DNA of 64,000 nt, taken from NCBI GenBank assembly GCA_963769115.1, contig CAVYKN010000010.1:62001-126000 (forward strand). Direction: 5' to 3'. The notes under the pieces were generated by a model. The model had not been told where the DNA came from, did not search any database, and was given only the letters and a program-made list of their open reading frames with translations. Below are positions 1 through 11,217 of the stretch, in pieces (within the stretch, counting starts at the first letter, position 1; each line of letters begins with the position of its first letter). This DNA comes from DASTFY01 sp963769115 (GTDB lineage Bacteria; Actinomycetota; Acidimicrobiia; Acidimicrobiales; Ilumatobacteraceae). A program made the translations under genes and the position numbers.

Positions 1-572
1 GATCCTCGTGATCATCGCGCTCGTCCTCACGTGGGGTGACTTCGACCTGTCGTCGGCGGGTGGCTCGGACTCGGGCGGCGGTACCGGTTCGACCCTCATC
101 CTCCTCGTGATCATCGTGGGCGGTGTGGGCCTCGCCGCCGTGGTGACGATCCCGAAGCTGCGGCGTCGGGTGCACAGCGTGGTCGCTCCCCAGCTGGCCA
201 CCGCCCGGAACAACCTGAAGCAGATCGCCGGGATGCCCACGAAGATGCTGCAGCTCTTCGGCGGCAACCTGGCCAGCGAGCTGCTCTTCGCGATGGTCCT
301 CATCGCCGCGCTGCACGCCTACGGGCAGTCGCTGCCGCTGATGCAGGTCGTACTCATCAACTCCTTCGCCTCGCTGATCGGTGGGCTCGCCCCGATCCCC
401 GGCGGCATGGGCGTCGTCGAGGCCGGGCTGATCGCCGGCTTCACCGCGGCCGGCATCCCGCAGGGCGAGGCCACCGCGGCGACCTTCACGGCGCGCACGT
501 TCACGACGTACCTTCCTCCGATCTGGGGTTGGTTCGCGTTCGAACTGGCTGCGCCGCCGCAGCCTCGTCTGA
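1..572 (+). CDS. Flippase-like membrane protein (UPF0104/AglD), C-terminal fragment
   Basis: Only the C-terminal part is present; the gene begins before the window. Hydrophobic segments and the conserved glycine/proline stretch GGLAPIPGGMGVVEAGL are typical of the lysylphosphatidylglycerol synthase transmembrane/UPF0104 family, membrane proteins thought to move or modify lipids. One extra base near 545 breaks the frame; restoring it gives a natural end WLRRRSLV and a stop at 570-572. The same domain is found in the multi-domain protein ending at 8081 (PTPGGLGAVEAALIAG), so the two are paralogues. The substrate cannot be told from sequence. Confidence 0.75.
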
Positions 573-621
573 GCCCCTGGGCCCGTGTGAGACGATCGCT
601 GCGGACGAGGGGGAGGTGGAC

Positions 622-1948
622 ATGGTTGCAGCGGACTCGAAGCCGTCCGTGGTCATCGTGGGTGGTGGCTTCGCGGGCGTCGGGTGCGCGAAGGAGCTGG
701 CCAAGCACGACGTGCCGGTCGTCCTCCTGGACCGGAACAACTACCACCAGTTCCAGCCGCTGCTGTACCAGGTGGCGACGGCCGAGCTGTCCGCCACGGA
801 CGTCGCCCGCTCCCTGCGGGCGATCTTCCGGCGGGACGAGACGGTGTCGGTCAGGCAGCTCTCCGTCACGTCCTGCGACCCGGCCACGCTGACCGTCACC
901 ACGGAGGACGGGCAGACCTTCACCGGTGACTACCTCGTGCTGGCCGCCGGCTCGCGGCCCAACTTCTTCGCCGTCCCGGGCGCGGCCGAGCACGCGTTCC
1001 CGCTCTACTCGCTGCGCGACGCGAAGGCGCTGCGGACCCGTCTGTTCGAGGTGTTCGAGGAGGCCGACACCAACCCGGCGCGCATCGAACAGGGTGCGCT
1101 GAACATCGTGATCGTCGGCGCAGGACCGACAGGCGTCGAGACGGCCGGCGCCGTCGCGGATCTCGTGCGCGACGTCCTGCCCAAGCGCTTCCACGACCTC
1201 CCGGTCGGGAAGACCCGCATCTTCCTGGTGGACCACGGCAAGGTCGTGCTCCGCGCCTTCTCGGAGAAGGCCCACGCCTACGCCGCCGAAAAGCTGGAGC
1301 ACAACGGCGTCACGCTCCTGCTGGAGACCGGGGTGGACGAGGTCATGAAGGACCGGGTCGTGCTCAGCAATGGCGACCAGATCCTGAGCCGTTGCGTCGT
1401 CTGGGCCGGCGGCCTGCAGGGCCCGGAGCTGTCCGCAAGCACCGGTCTGCCGCAGGAGCACGGCGGGCGGCTGGCCGCGCAGCCAGACCTGCGCGTGGAC
1501 GGCCACCCGCGGCGTGTACGCCATCGGCGACATGGCGGTCGTGACCGACGCCGACGGACAGGTGATGCCGCAGCTCGGGTCGGTGGCGCTGCAGGCCGGC
1601 AGATGGGCGGCCCACAACATCCTCGCCGACATGGACGGCCGGTCGCCCGAGCCGTTCTCCTACCGCGACAAGGGCATCATGGCGATGATCGGGAGCGGCT
1701 CGGCCATCGCGGAGGTGGGCCGCCACCACCACGAACTGCATGGCCACGTGGGGTTCGCGGCCTGGCTCGGAGTGCACGCCTGGCTCATGAGCGGTGTCCG
1801 CCAGCGGGTCGACGCGTTCGTGGCCTGGGCGTGGGACTTCTTCTTCTCCAGCCGTTCGAGCTCGATCATCGACGATCCCGACGCGGCCCACATCGACTGG
1901 GGCGACGACGATGACGAAGACGACGACGTGCGCGACGCAGACCTGTGA
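622..1948 (+). CDS. ndh: Type II NADH dehydrogenase (FAD-dependent, non-proton-pumping)
   Basis: This enzyme would pass electrons from NADH through FAD to menaquinone at the inner face of the membrane. An N-terminal FAD-binding VGGGFAG motif lies at residues 14-20, and a second nucleotide-binding motif, GAGPTGVE, near residue 166, as in Ndh-2 proteins. The ATG has a purine-rich ribosome site (GGGAGGTGG) directly upstream. A single frameshift near 1510 separates the FAD end motif (YAIGDMAVV) from the first half. The tail is very acidic (a run of Asp/Glu after residue 420). The stop overlaps the GTG of the next gene, so the two are probably co-transcribed. A general pyridine nucleotide-disulphide oxidoreductase is the only real alternative. 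Confidence 0.85.
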
Positions 1949-3601
1949 CCGGCGACGCGGACGTGGGCTCGCGGCACCACTGGACCCAGACGGAGAGCGG
2001 CGAGCGCCGATGGCCCATGGCGCTGGGCGTCATCGTGGCCATCGCGCTCCAGGCCGTCCTCCCGGACCGCCACGTCCTCCACCGCCGTCGCCAACGTCGC
2101 CCTGCCCGACATCGGGAAGGCGTTCGACGCCTCGCAGACCGCGCTGAACCTGGTGGCCGTCGGGTACTCGCTCGGGTTGGCGGCGTCCGTGCTCTACCTC
2201 GGCGCGCTGGGCGACCGGCACGGCCGGAAGATGCTGCTGATCCTCGGCGTGCTGCTGTCCATCCCGGCCTGCCTGCTGGCGGCGTGGGCACCGTCGGTCG
2301 AGGTGCTGGTCTCGCCCGCCTCGTCGGCGGGCTCTCCGCCGGCATGGCCTACCCGACGACGCTGGCCCTCATCACGGTGCTGTGGTCGGGCCCGCAGCGC
2401 ACGAAGTCGATCGCGCTGTGGTCGGCGCTCGGCGGCGCCATCTCGTCCCTCGGCCCGCTGCTGTCGGGCATCCTGCTCGAGGACTTCTGGTGGGGCTCGG
2501 TCTTCCTGATCACGCTCCCGCTGGCCGTCGTCGCCCTGCTCATGGCCGTGCGCTTCGTGCCCAGCCACGTCCACGAGACCGCGGACCCGGTCGACAACCT
2601 CGGTGGTGTCCTGTCGGTCGTGCTCATCGCCTCGCTCGTGCTGGCCATCAACTTCGCCCCCGTGCCGGACAAGGGCACGGTCGTCGCCGGGCTGGTGGTC
2701 ATCACCCTCGCCGCCGGAGCGGCGTTCGTCATCCGGCAACGCCGCGCCGCCAACCCGCTGTACGACCTGCACGTGGCCGCCCGCCGCACCTTCTGGGTGG
2801 CGGCCTGCGCGGGCATCATCGTGTTCGGCACGTTGATGGGCGCCATGTTCATCGGCCAGCAGTTCCTCCAGAACGTGCTCGACTACTCCACCGTCGAGGC
2901 CGGCGCGGCGATCCTTCCGGCCGCGATCTTCATGGTGCTCATCGCCCCCGATCGGCGAAGCTCGTCGAGACCCGGGGGGCCCGCTTCACGCTGCTGGTGG
3001 GCTACGGCTTCTGCCTGGCCGGCTTCCTCGTGATGCTGCTCTTCTGGGACGAGGGCGTCTCGTACTGGCTGGTGGGCTCGGCTACGCGCTGGTCGGCGGT
3101 GGGGTCGGGTTCGCGGGCACGCCGGCGTCGCACTCGCTCACGGGCTCGGTGCCGGTGGACCGGGCCGGCATGGCGTCGGGTACGGCCGACCTCCAGCGGG
3201 ACCTGGGCGGGGCGATCATGCAGTCGATCCTCGGCGCGCTCCTGACCGCCGGGTACGCCGCCGCGGTGTCGTCGGCCATCGCCGATTCCCCGGAGAGCGG
3301 CCAGATCACCGACAGCGTCCAGAGCCAGCTGACGAAGTCCTTCAGCAGCGCCGCGAACGTGGCCGAGCAGTATCCGCAGTACTCGCAGCAGATCATCGCC
3401 GGCGCCAAGACCTCGTTCCTCGACGGGGCGGACTGGGCGTACACGGCCGGGATCGTGGCCATCGTGCTGGGCGCCGTGCTGGTCTTCGTGATGTTCCCGC
3501 GGCGCGACGAGGAGCGCCGCCTCCTGGCCCAGTACCAGGGGCCGTCGGGCACGTCAGCAGGTCCTCCGCACGCCGAGCAGGGCGCCGCGCCCTCCCGCTG
3601 A
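1945..3601 (+). CDS. MFS drug efflux transporter, DHA2/EmrB-QacA type
   Basis: A proton-coupled multidrug exporter of the 14-helix DHA2 group is inferred from the repeated hydrophobic segments, the loop motif GDRHGRKMLL after helix 2 (major facilitator motif A) and the segment GGLSAGMAYPTTLAL. The start is a GTG overlapping the upstream stop by four bases. The frame is broken about four times (near 2060, 2315, 2950 and 3080), yet the joined translation is continuous, including the last periplasmic loop and a final helix before 3500. The drug or lipid exported cannot be predicted. Confidence 0.75.
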
Positions 3602-3610
3602 GGGTCCGCT

Positions 3611-5671
3611 GTGATCGAATCGCGGGCATCACCGCCCCTGTTCTGACCTCCGCGGCCCCTGAGGCCCCTCCCGCGCCTGCACCGGCGCGGGCCGCCCGGC
3701 GCTCGCGCTACCTGCCGGGCGTCGACGGTCTGCGGGCGGTGGCGGTGGTCGCCGTGCTGCTCTACCACGCCGATGTCGCCTGGCTCCCGGGCGGCTTCCT
3801 GGGCGTCGACGTCTTCTTCGTGATCAGCGGCTACCTCATCACGATGCTGCTGCTGGAGGAGCATCACCGCACGGGCGCGGTCGAGCGTGAGGGGCTTCTA
3901 CGGAGGCGGGCCCGCCGGCTGCTGCCCGCGCTGTTCGTGCTGCTCCTCGCCGTGTGCAGCGTGGCTCGTGCTCTTCTACCGGGAGGAGATGGCCCGGTTG
4001 CGGGCGCAGGTGCTGTCGGCGCTGACCTACTCGACCAACTGGTACCTCATCTTCACCGACGGGTCCTACTTCGACTCGCTCGGGCGGCCGCTCGGTGCTC
4101 CGGCACCTGTGGTCGCTGGCGGTGGAGGAGCAGTTCTACCTGCTGTGGCCGCTGGTCATGGTCTTCCTGCTGCGCCGCTTCCGGGACCGGCTGGGCTCCA
4201 TCGCCCTCATCATCGGCGCGCTGGCCGGCGCCTCCGCCGTGTGGATGGCGCTGCTCTACGAACCGGGGGCCGACCCCAGCCGCCTCTACTACGGCACGGA
4301 CACCCGGCTGGCCACGCTGCTGATGGGTGGCCTGCTGGCCATCTTCTGGCGGCCGTCGGCCCTGGCCCACGGCCGGTGCGGCGGCACGGCAGGGTCTTCG
4401 ACCTGGTCGGCCTGCTGGCGCTGGCGGCCATCGTGTGGTGCTTCGTCAACACCTCGGACACCAGCGCCGCGCTGTACCGGGGCGGCTTCGCGGCGCTGGC
4501 CGTGGTGTCCGCCCTCGCCGTCGCCGCCGCGAGCCATCCGGGCACCGCGTTCGGCCGGGTGCTCGGTGTCGGGGCCCTGACCTGGATCGGGGTGCGCTCC
4601 TACGCCTTGTACCTCTGGCACTGGCCGATCTACGTGGTGACCCGCCCGGACGTCGACGTGCCGTTCGACGGCGTCCCGCTGCTGGCGCTGCGGCTGGGCC
4701 TGACGGTGCTGCTCGCCGATCTCTCGTACCGGCTGGTGGAGCGGCCGATCCGCCGGCTGGGGTGGGGGCGATGGGTCCGCCGCGCCATCCGCATCGGCCC
4801 GCCGGGCGGCGTCGGCCGCTCGGGCTCGTGGTGCTCGGCGTCACGGTGGCGTCGCTCGTTGCCCTCGTGGCCGTGGTGCGGGCAGGCCAGCCACCGACCA
4901 GCGACATCGAGCTGAGCCTGCAGGCCGGCCAGCAGGCGATCGCCGCGTGCCCAGGGCACGACCGCGGCGCCGACGACGAGCACCGCCGTGCCGCCGCGGT
5001 GCGCACATCGGCCGTGCCGCGGTCCCGGACGTGCTCGACCGGGCGAGTCGGGCGAGAGCGTCCGGGCCACGTCGCGCTCGGCATCGTCGACGACGTCGTG
5101 CCGCGAGCAGCCACCACCGCGCCGGCGACCACAGTGCCGGCCACCACCGCAGCGCCGACGACCCCGCCGACCACGGCTCCGCCCACCACCCCCGCTCCAC
5201 GGCCGGTCGGGCCGATCGTGGCCCTGGGTGACTCCGTCATGCTGGGCGCGGCGCCGCAGCTGCTGGCCACGTTCGGCCCGGGCACGCTCGTCGACGCGGA
5301 GGTCGGGCGCACGTTGTGGCCCGTGGTCGGGATCGTGGCGGCACTGCGGGCCCAGGGCCGGCTGGGGGAGCAGGTCGTGATCCACCTCGGTGACAACGGC
5401 GGCGTCGATCCCGGCCTGATCGCCCAGACGATGGCCTCGCTCGCCGACGTCGAGCGCGTGGTCTGGCTGACGGTGAAGGTGCCGCGGCGTGGGAGGCCGG
5501 GGTGAACGCCACCCTCGCCGCGGAGATCCCGAAGTACCCGAACGCCCGAATCCTCGACTGGAAGGCCGTCGCCACGGATCCCTCGTTCTTCTACGAGGAC
5601 GGCATCCACCTGCGCCCGAACGGCGCCGCGTTCTACGCCAGCGGGTGAAGGCGGCGCTCAGCAACTCCTGA
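3611..5671 (+). CDS. Membrane O-acyltransferase (acyltransferase 3) with C-terminal SGNH domain
   Basis: This is an OafA/YrhL-like protein that would O-acetylate cell-surface polysaccharide or peptidoglycan. The N-terminal part carries the family signature YLPGVDGLRAVAVV, LLYHAD and FFVISGYLIT, followed by about ten membrane segments. A linker rich in Thr and Pro (5100-5200) leads to an SGNH hydrolase domain with GDSVMLG (block I Ser), GDNGG (block III) and DGIHLRPNG (catalytic Asp-His). At least six frameshifts interrupt it. The true start is uncertain: no ATG/GTG precedes YLPG in frame, and the GTG at 3611 requires a shift. The acyl acceptor is unknown. Confidence 0.7.
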
Positions 5672-5699
5672 GGCGTGCGGCGTCTGCTTGAATTCGTCG

Positions 5700-8081
5700 A
5701 TGGTCGCGGCGAGCTCGGTCCAGGCCGGCCGGTCTCCTGAGCTGACCGAACCACCGCGTCCGCCTACGAGCGCTCACCCGTCCTCCTGTTCCGCCTCCTC
5801 GTCGCCGGCGTCGCCGTGCTCGTCGGCCTGGTGCTGACGGCCGCCGCGTCAGAGACGCTGCTCGACCTCGACGCCCGGGTGCTCGAGCTGTTCGGCGGGC
5901 TGCCGGACTCGTTCGAACGGTTCCTCATCGGGCTCAGCCAGTTCGTCGCCGTCCTCCTGCCGGTGGTCGTGGCCATCGCGCTGCATCGCGCTCCGGCAGA
6001 TCCGGACGCTCGTTGTGGCGGCGGTGGGCGCCGCGGTCGGTGCGGCGGCGCTGGCGCTGATCGACAGCGTGATCGATGCGCCTCGGCCCCCCGCGCACAT
6101 CTCGGCGATCACGGGCGACGCCTGGGTCCTCGGGGCCGCCTTCCCCAGCTCGGCCTACATCGCCGGCGGCGCCGCGGTGGCGACCATCCTCGCCGTCTGC
6201 ATCGGTCGCCGGTGGGGACGGCTTGCGTGGGCCGCGCTCCTCGTCGTGGCCGTGTTCCGGCTCCTCGCGTCGGCGACCGTCCCCGCCCACCTGCTGCTCG
6301 CCCTCGGGGTCGGGTGGTTCGTGGGCACGGCCGTGGTGCTGGCGTTCGGCGCGCCGACCACGCGCCGACCGCCCGCATGGTCGCCGACGCGCTCGGCGGC
6401 GACCGGCCTGCCGGTCGCCCGGCTGGCCCCGGCGTCGGTCGACGCCCGCGGATCGACGCCGTGGTTCGCCACGACGACGGACGGCGCCGCGTTGTTCGTG
6501 AAGTCGCTCGGCCGGGACGAGCGGGACGCCGACCTGCTCTTCCGCATTTACCGCTACTTCCGGCTGAAAACGTGGGCGATCAGCGGCCCTTCTCGTCGCT
6601 GCGCCGCGCCGTGGAGCACGAGGCCCTGGTGGCGCTGAAGGCCCGGGACTCCGGCGTCGGACCCGCGCGGTCCGCAACGTGGCCACGGTCGGGCCGGACG
6701 GAATGCTGTTGGCCTACGAGGCCATCGAGGGGCGATCCATCGACTCGATCGAGGGTGACTTCGACGACGACCTGCTCTCGCAGATCTGGGCCCAGATGGC
6801 GATCCTGCGCCGGGAGCGGATCGCCCACCGCGACCTGCGCCGGGCCAACATCTTCCTGGGGTCTGACGGCGAGGTCTGGATCATCGACTTCGGGTTCAGC
6901 GAGCTGGCCGCCAGCGACCGGCTGCTGCAGGTCGACGTCGCCGAGCTCGTCGCCGCCACCGGCGTGGTGACCGGCGCCGAGCGGGCGGTGGCCGCCGCGG
7001 TGGCGGGCATCGGGAAGGAAGCGGTCGGTCAGTCGCTTCCGATGCTCCAGCCCCTGGCTTTGGCCGGCGCCACGCACAAGGCGGTGGCCAAGCAGCACGG
7101 GTTGCTGGGCGAGCTGCAGGACGAGGTGCGGCGCCAGACCGGGGTCGAGGAGGTGGCGTACGAGCCGCTGGCGCGCGTCAACGTCCGCACGGCCCTCATG
7201 CTGGTCTCCAGCCTCATCGCCCTCTACGTGCTGATCCCGCAGCTCACGGACGTCACCGGCATGGTGCGGCAGCTCGGTGACGCCGACTGGGACTGGGTGG
7301 CGATCACGTTGGTGCTGTCGTTCATCAGCTACCTCGGCGCCGGCATCAGCCTGATGTCCTTCGCGCCGACGCGGGTGCCCGCTGTGCAGGCCGTCGAGGT
7401 CAGCCTGGCCGGCTCGTTCGTCAACCGCATCACTCCCGCCGGCGTCGGCGGGATGGGCCTCAACGTGCGGTATCTGCAGAAGCGGGGCGCGAGACCGTCG
7501 AGGCCGCGTCGCGCCTGGGGGTCAACAGCCTGCTGGGCGTCGTGATCCACCTGTCGCTCACCCTGCTGTTCCTCCTGTGGGCGGGGAAGGAGGGCAGCTT
7601 CGACTTCCGGCTGCCCAAGGTGCCCGCGCTCGTGGCGCTCCTCGTGGTGCTCGTCGGGGCCGGCGTGGTGTTCCTCCTGCCGTGGGGCCGCCACCGGCTG
7701 CTCGGTCCCGCCGTCCGCGCCCTGTCGCCAGGCCTGGCAGGGCGTGGTCGACCTCGCCCGTGAGCCCGCCCACCTCGCCGGGATGATCGTGGGCGGGGTC
7801 GCTCATCACCTCGTCGTACCTGTGCGGTCTGTACGCCGCCGTCGGCGCGTTCGGCGGCGGGTTGGCGTTCTCGGCCGTCGGTGCCGTCTACCTGGCCGGG
7901 TCGGCCATCGGTCAGGCGGCGCCGACGCCGGGCGGGCTGGGCGCGGTGGAGGCGGCGCTCATCGCCGGGCTTGATCGGCGTCGGGCTGGACAAGGAGGTC
8001 GCGGTGCCCGGCCGTCCTGTTCTTCCGGCTGTGCACGTTCTGGCTGCCGATTCTGCCCGGCTGGCGGTCTTGGCCGCCTGA
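5700..8081 (+). CDS. Three-domain membrane protein: PAP2-like, kinase-like and flippase-like (UPF0104)
   Basis: About 790 residues. The first third has several membrane helices with a degenerate PAP2 phosphatase pattern (DAPRPPAH, FPSSAYIAGG, VPAHLLLALGVG; the usual PSGH is altered). The middle carries a protein-kinase fold: HRDLRRANIFL is a catalytic loop and WIIDFGFSE the DFG metal-binding motif, both intact. The last third is a UPF0104/lysylphosphatidylglycerol synthase membrane domain (AGVGGMGLNVRYL, PTPGGLGAVEAALIAG). This resembles long actinobacterial UPF0104 proteins of unproven function. The ATG at 5700 is preceded by TTGAAT six bases upstream. At least six frameshifts are present. 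Cooperation of the domains in lipid phosphorylation and transport is inference. Confidence 0.65.
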
Positions 8082-8093
8082 CGCACCGCCAGC

Positions 8094-8529
8094 TCATCTG
8101 GCCGCGAGCTCGGCCACCGCCTGGACCTCGATCCCACCCCGTGGCCGCTGGGTGAGCGTCACCCGGACCGCTCCGGGGACGCGCTGGTCATGATCTCCTC
8201 GGCGATCTCGGCGGCCAGCGCCTCCGCGAAGACGGCGCGGTCCCGGAAGGACCACAGGTAGAGCTTGAGGGACTTGCTCTCGACGCAGAGCTCGCGAGGC
8301 CGGTACTCGATGACGACGTGGGACAGGTCGGGCTGGCCGGTCACCGGGCAGACGGAGGCCAGCTCGTCGGTCGTGAACCGCACCGTGGTCACGTCCTCGG
8401 GGGCCGGGAAGCACTCGACGTGGTCGATGGGGTGTCGCACCGTCTGGCCCAGCACGGTGAGGGGGCCGGTCAGAGAGCGGTCGATCCGTCATCGGGTTCG
8501 GGCAGCGGCTGCGGGCCGCGCTTGGGCAC
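8094..8529 (-). CDS. queF: NADPH-dependent 7-cyano-7-deazaguanine reductase
   Basis: QueF reduces preQ0 to preQ1 in queuosine synthesis. The catalytic pair is visible in SVCPVTGQPD, a Cys and an Asp seven residues apart, as in the monofunctional B. subtilis type, and ESKSLKLYLWSFRD is the NADPH/substrate motif. The protein is about 145 residues, the short form. The GTG start (reading VPKRGPQPLPEP) is upstream of a frameshift near 8470; a second near 8165 separates the end RVTLTQRPRGG. It is divergent from the small cysteine-rich gene and queG, so queuosine steps flank this intergenic region. Confidence 0.85.
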
Positions 8530-8637
8530 CCGACCATGGTGCCAGCCGCGGCCCGTCCCGGCGGCGAACCCTGTAACACCCCCCCGGCAGGCTGACGGTG
8601 GGAGTGGGCGGAGACCGACTTCCCAGGAGGACCCTAC

Positions 8638-8877
8638 GTGGCGCAGCATCTCGTGGACACCGATCTGGCGGACCGGGGGGCGGACGCCCCCGGTTGCATC
8701 ACCATCGACTGCGCCACCTGCGTCATGCAGGACACGACCACGTGCGATATGCGTCGTCACGTTCCTGTGCGAGCGGGAGCCGGACGAGGCCGTGCTGCTC
8801 GACCTGGGGGAGCTCCAGGCCCTGCGCCGCCTGGCCCGGCCGGGCCTGGCGCCCGGGCTGCGGCACACGCCCGGTGA
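8638..8877 (+). CDS. Small cysteine-rich protein, possible metal binder
   Basis: About 79 residues. The N-terminal half holds closely spaced cysteines (CITIDCATCVMQ, then CDCVVTFLC), a pattern that suggests a small metal or iron-sulphur site; the rest is acidic and helical. A strong ribosome site AGGAGG lies about nine bases before the GTG. One extra base near 8750 and another shift near the end break the frame; the stop at 8875 is the nearest after correction. It sits between queF and queG, pointing to a link with queuosine synthesis or iron-sulphur handling, but I recognise no named family. Confidence 0.55.
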   Translation: MAQHLVDTDLADRGADAPGCITIDCATCVMQDTTTCDMRRHVPVRAGAGRGRAARPGGAPGPAPPGPAGPGARAAAHAR

Positions 8878-8930
8878 CCGCAGCCGCGGCGAGGCCCGCC
8901 GGGAAGGCGTCGGCCGGAGGGTTTGGTACC

Positions 8931-10111
8931 GTGCCCGGGTGCGTCTGCCCCGTCGGTCCCGGCCGCTCGACCCCCGAGGAGCTGGCCCGCCAGGTCGAGT
9001 CCCTCGGGCGGGCCCAGGGCTGGACGCGGTCGGCATCGCCGCCGCGGCGCCGATCACCGGGCGCGGCCGTCCTGGAGGAGCGCAAGGCGGCGGGCCTGCA
9101 CGGCGGCATGGAGTTCACGTACCGCAACCCGGCCCGCTCGACCGATCGCCGGGCCGGGTCGTGCCCGGCGCGGCGGCCATCGTGGTCGGAGCCCGCCGGT
9201 ACGCCTCCGACCCGCCGTGCGCCGGCCCGCGGCACGCGAGCCGGCTGGTCGGGTCGCCCGCTACGCCTGGACCGACCACTACGCCCCTTGCGGGAGGCGC
9301 TGGGGCGGTCGCTCGTCATCTCAGGGCCGCAGGGCCACCGAGCGGTGGTGTTCGCGGACGACAACGCCCTGGTGGACCGGGAGACCGCCTACCGGGCCGG
9401 CATCGGCTGGTTCGGGAAGAACGCCAACCTCCTGCTGCCCGGGGCCAGGCTCGTGGTTCGTGCTCGGTGCGTCGTCACCGACGCGCCCGCTCCCGCCGGC
9501 CGGCAGCCGGTGGCCGACGGCTGCGGATCGTGCCGGCGCTGCCTCGACGGGTGCCCGACGGGCGCCATCGTCGCTCCCGGCGTCGTGGACGCGCGGCGCT
9601 GCCTGGCCTGGCTGGTGCAGCGGCCCGGTGCGTTCCCGCGGGAGCACCGCGTAGCACTGGGCGACCGCATCTACGGTTGCGACGACTGCCAGGAGGTCTG
9701 CCCGCCCAACATCCGCCTGGATCGGGCGGCCCGGCCGCATGTCTCACGAGCCAGCAGCGCCGGCGACCGGGGGCGTGGGTGCCGCTGCTCGGGCTCCTGG
9801 CCGCCGACGACGAGAGTTGCTGGCCCGCCACGGCCGGTGGTACCTGGCCGGGCGCGACCCACGCTGGTTGCGTCGCAACGCGCTCGTTGCGCTGGGCAAC
9901 ACCGCCCGGCCGGACGACGAGCGGGTGGTCGCCGTGCTGCGGGCCCACCTCCGTCACGCCGACCCCATGCTGCGTGCCCACGCGGCCTGGGCGCTGCGGC
10001 GGTTGGGACGGCCCGAGCTGCTGGCGGATCTGGCCGGCGACACGAGACCGAGGTGCGCGACGAGCTGGCGGCGCCGGCACCCGCCCGTGTCTTCGGGTTG
10101 GGGGAGCGTGA
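8931..10111 (+). CDS. queG: Epoxyqueuosine reductase
   Basis: QueG converts epoxyqueuosine to queuosine in tRNA, the last step of the pathway, using cobalamin and two [4Fe-4S] clusters. The cluster ligands are clear: CGSCRRCLDGCPTGAI and CDDCQEVCP. The central cobalamin-binding region (AGIGWFGKNANLLLPG) is typical, and a HEAT-like C-terminal segment (LRRNALVALGNT, MLRAHAAWALRRLG) matches longer family members. The start is GTG at 8931 with GGAGG upstream; GTG 8939, six bases after TACCGT, is an alternative. Several frameshifts occur (near 9050, 9160, 9260, 9760, 9820, 10050). The stop overlaps the next start by four bases. Confidence 0.85.
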
Positions 10112-11217
10112 AGCACCTGCTGGTGACGAACGACTTCCCGCCGAAGATCGGCGGGATCCAGAGCTACCTCTGGGAGCTGTGGCGCCGCCTCCCGCCCGAG
10201 CGCTTCGCCGTGCTGACCAGCCCGTACGCCGGCGCCGAGGAGTGGGACCGCGAGCAGCCGTTCCTCGTGCGCAGGGTGCGCGAGCCGGTGCTGTTGCCCC
10301 ACCCGCTCATGGTCGGCGCGTCGAGGACCTGGCCAAGGAGTTCGGCGCCGAGTTCGTCGTGCTCGACCCCGCCCTCCCGTTGGGGTTGATCGGTCCGTCG
10401 CTGGCCTGCCCTACGACGTCGTGCTCCACGGCGCCGAGGTCACGGTCCCCGGCCGGCTGCCCGGGAGCCGGCCGCTCCTGGCCCACATCCTGCGCGGGGC
10501 CCGGCGGCGTGACCGCCGGCGGCTATCCGGCCGCGGAGGGGGAGCGCGCCGCCGAGCGCGCCCTCGACGTCGTGAACGTCCCACCCGGTGTGGACGTCGA
10601 CCGCTTCCTCCCCCTCGACGCGGCGAGCGCCGCGCCGCCCGGAGGGGCTCGGCCTACCGGTCGACGCACCGCTCGTGGTCGGCATCAGCCGCCTCGTGCC
10701 CCGGAAGGGATTCGACAGCCTGATCCGCGCCGCGGCGCGCTGCGGGGTGAGGAGCCCGACGTGACGGTCGCCATCGCCGGCAGCGGGCGTGACGAGGCGC
10801 GGCTGCGCCGGCTGGCCGCCGAGCTGGGCGCCCCGTCCGATTCCTCGGTCGGGTCCCCGACGAGGCCTGCCCGACCTGTACGGCTGCGCCGACGTCTTCG
10901 CCATGCTGTGCCGCAACCGGTGGGGCGGGCTGGAGCAGGAGGGCTTCGGCATCGTGTTCCTCGAGGCCGCGGCCTGCGGGGTGCCCCAGGTGGCCGGGGC
11001 CAGCGGGGAGCGGCCGAAGCGGTGGTCGACGGCGAGACCGGCTTCGTCGTCGATCCGCCGGAGGACGTCGCAGGCGTGGCCGAGGCGCTGGGCTCGCTGC
11101 TGGCCGACGCCGAGCGTGCCCGGGCTGGGGGCGGCCTCCCGGCGCCGGGCCGAGGCGGAGTTCACCTACGACGCGCTGGCCGGCCCGGCTCGGGCGATGC
11201 GCTCGGCGTGCACATGA
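10108..11217 (+). CDS. GT4 glycosyltransferase, probable PimB'-like phosphatidylinositol mannoside mannosyltransferase
   Basis: A GDP-mannose-dependent GT-B enzyme predicted to add mannose to phosphatidylinositol mannosides at the cytoplasmic membrane. The N-terminus VTNDFPPKIGGIQSYLWEL matches the acceptor-binding start of PimB', VGISRLVPRKGFD is the donor-domain entry, and EGFGIVFLEAAACGVP carries the E-x7-E motif of GT4 enzymes. Its downstream neighbours (membrane protein, SRPBCC, ArsA-like) repeat the order around mycobacterial Rv2188c, supporting PimB'. About seven frameshifts break it. The ATG of the next gene overlaps the stop. Confidence 0.75.
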
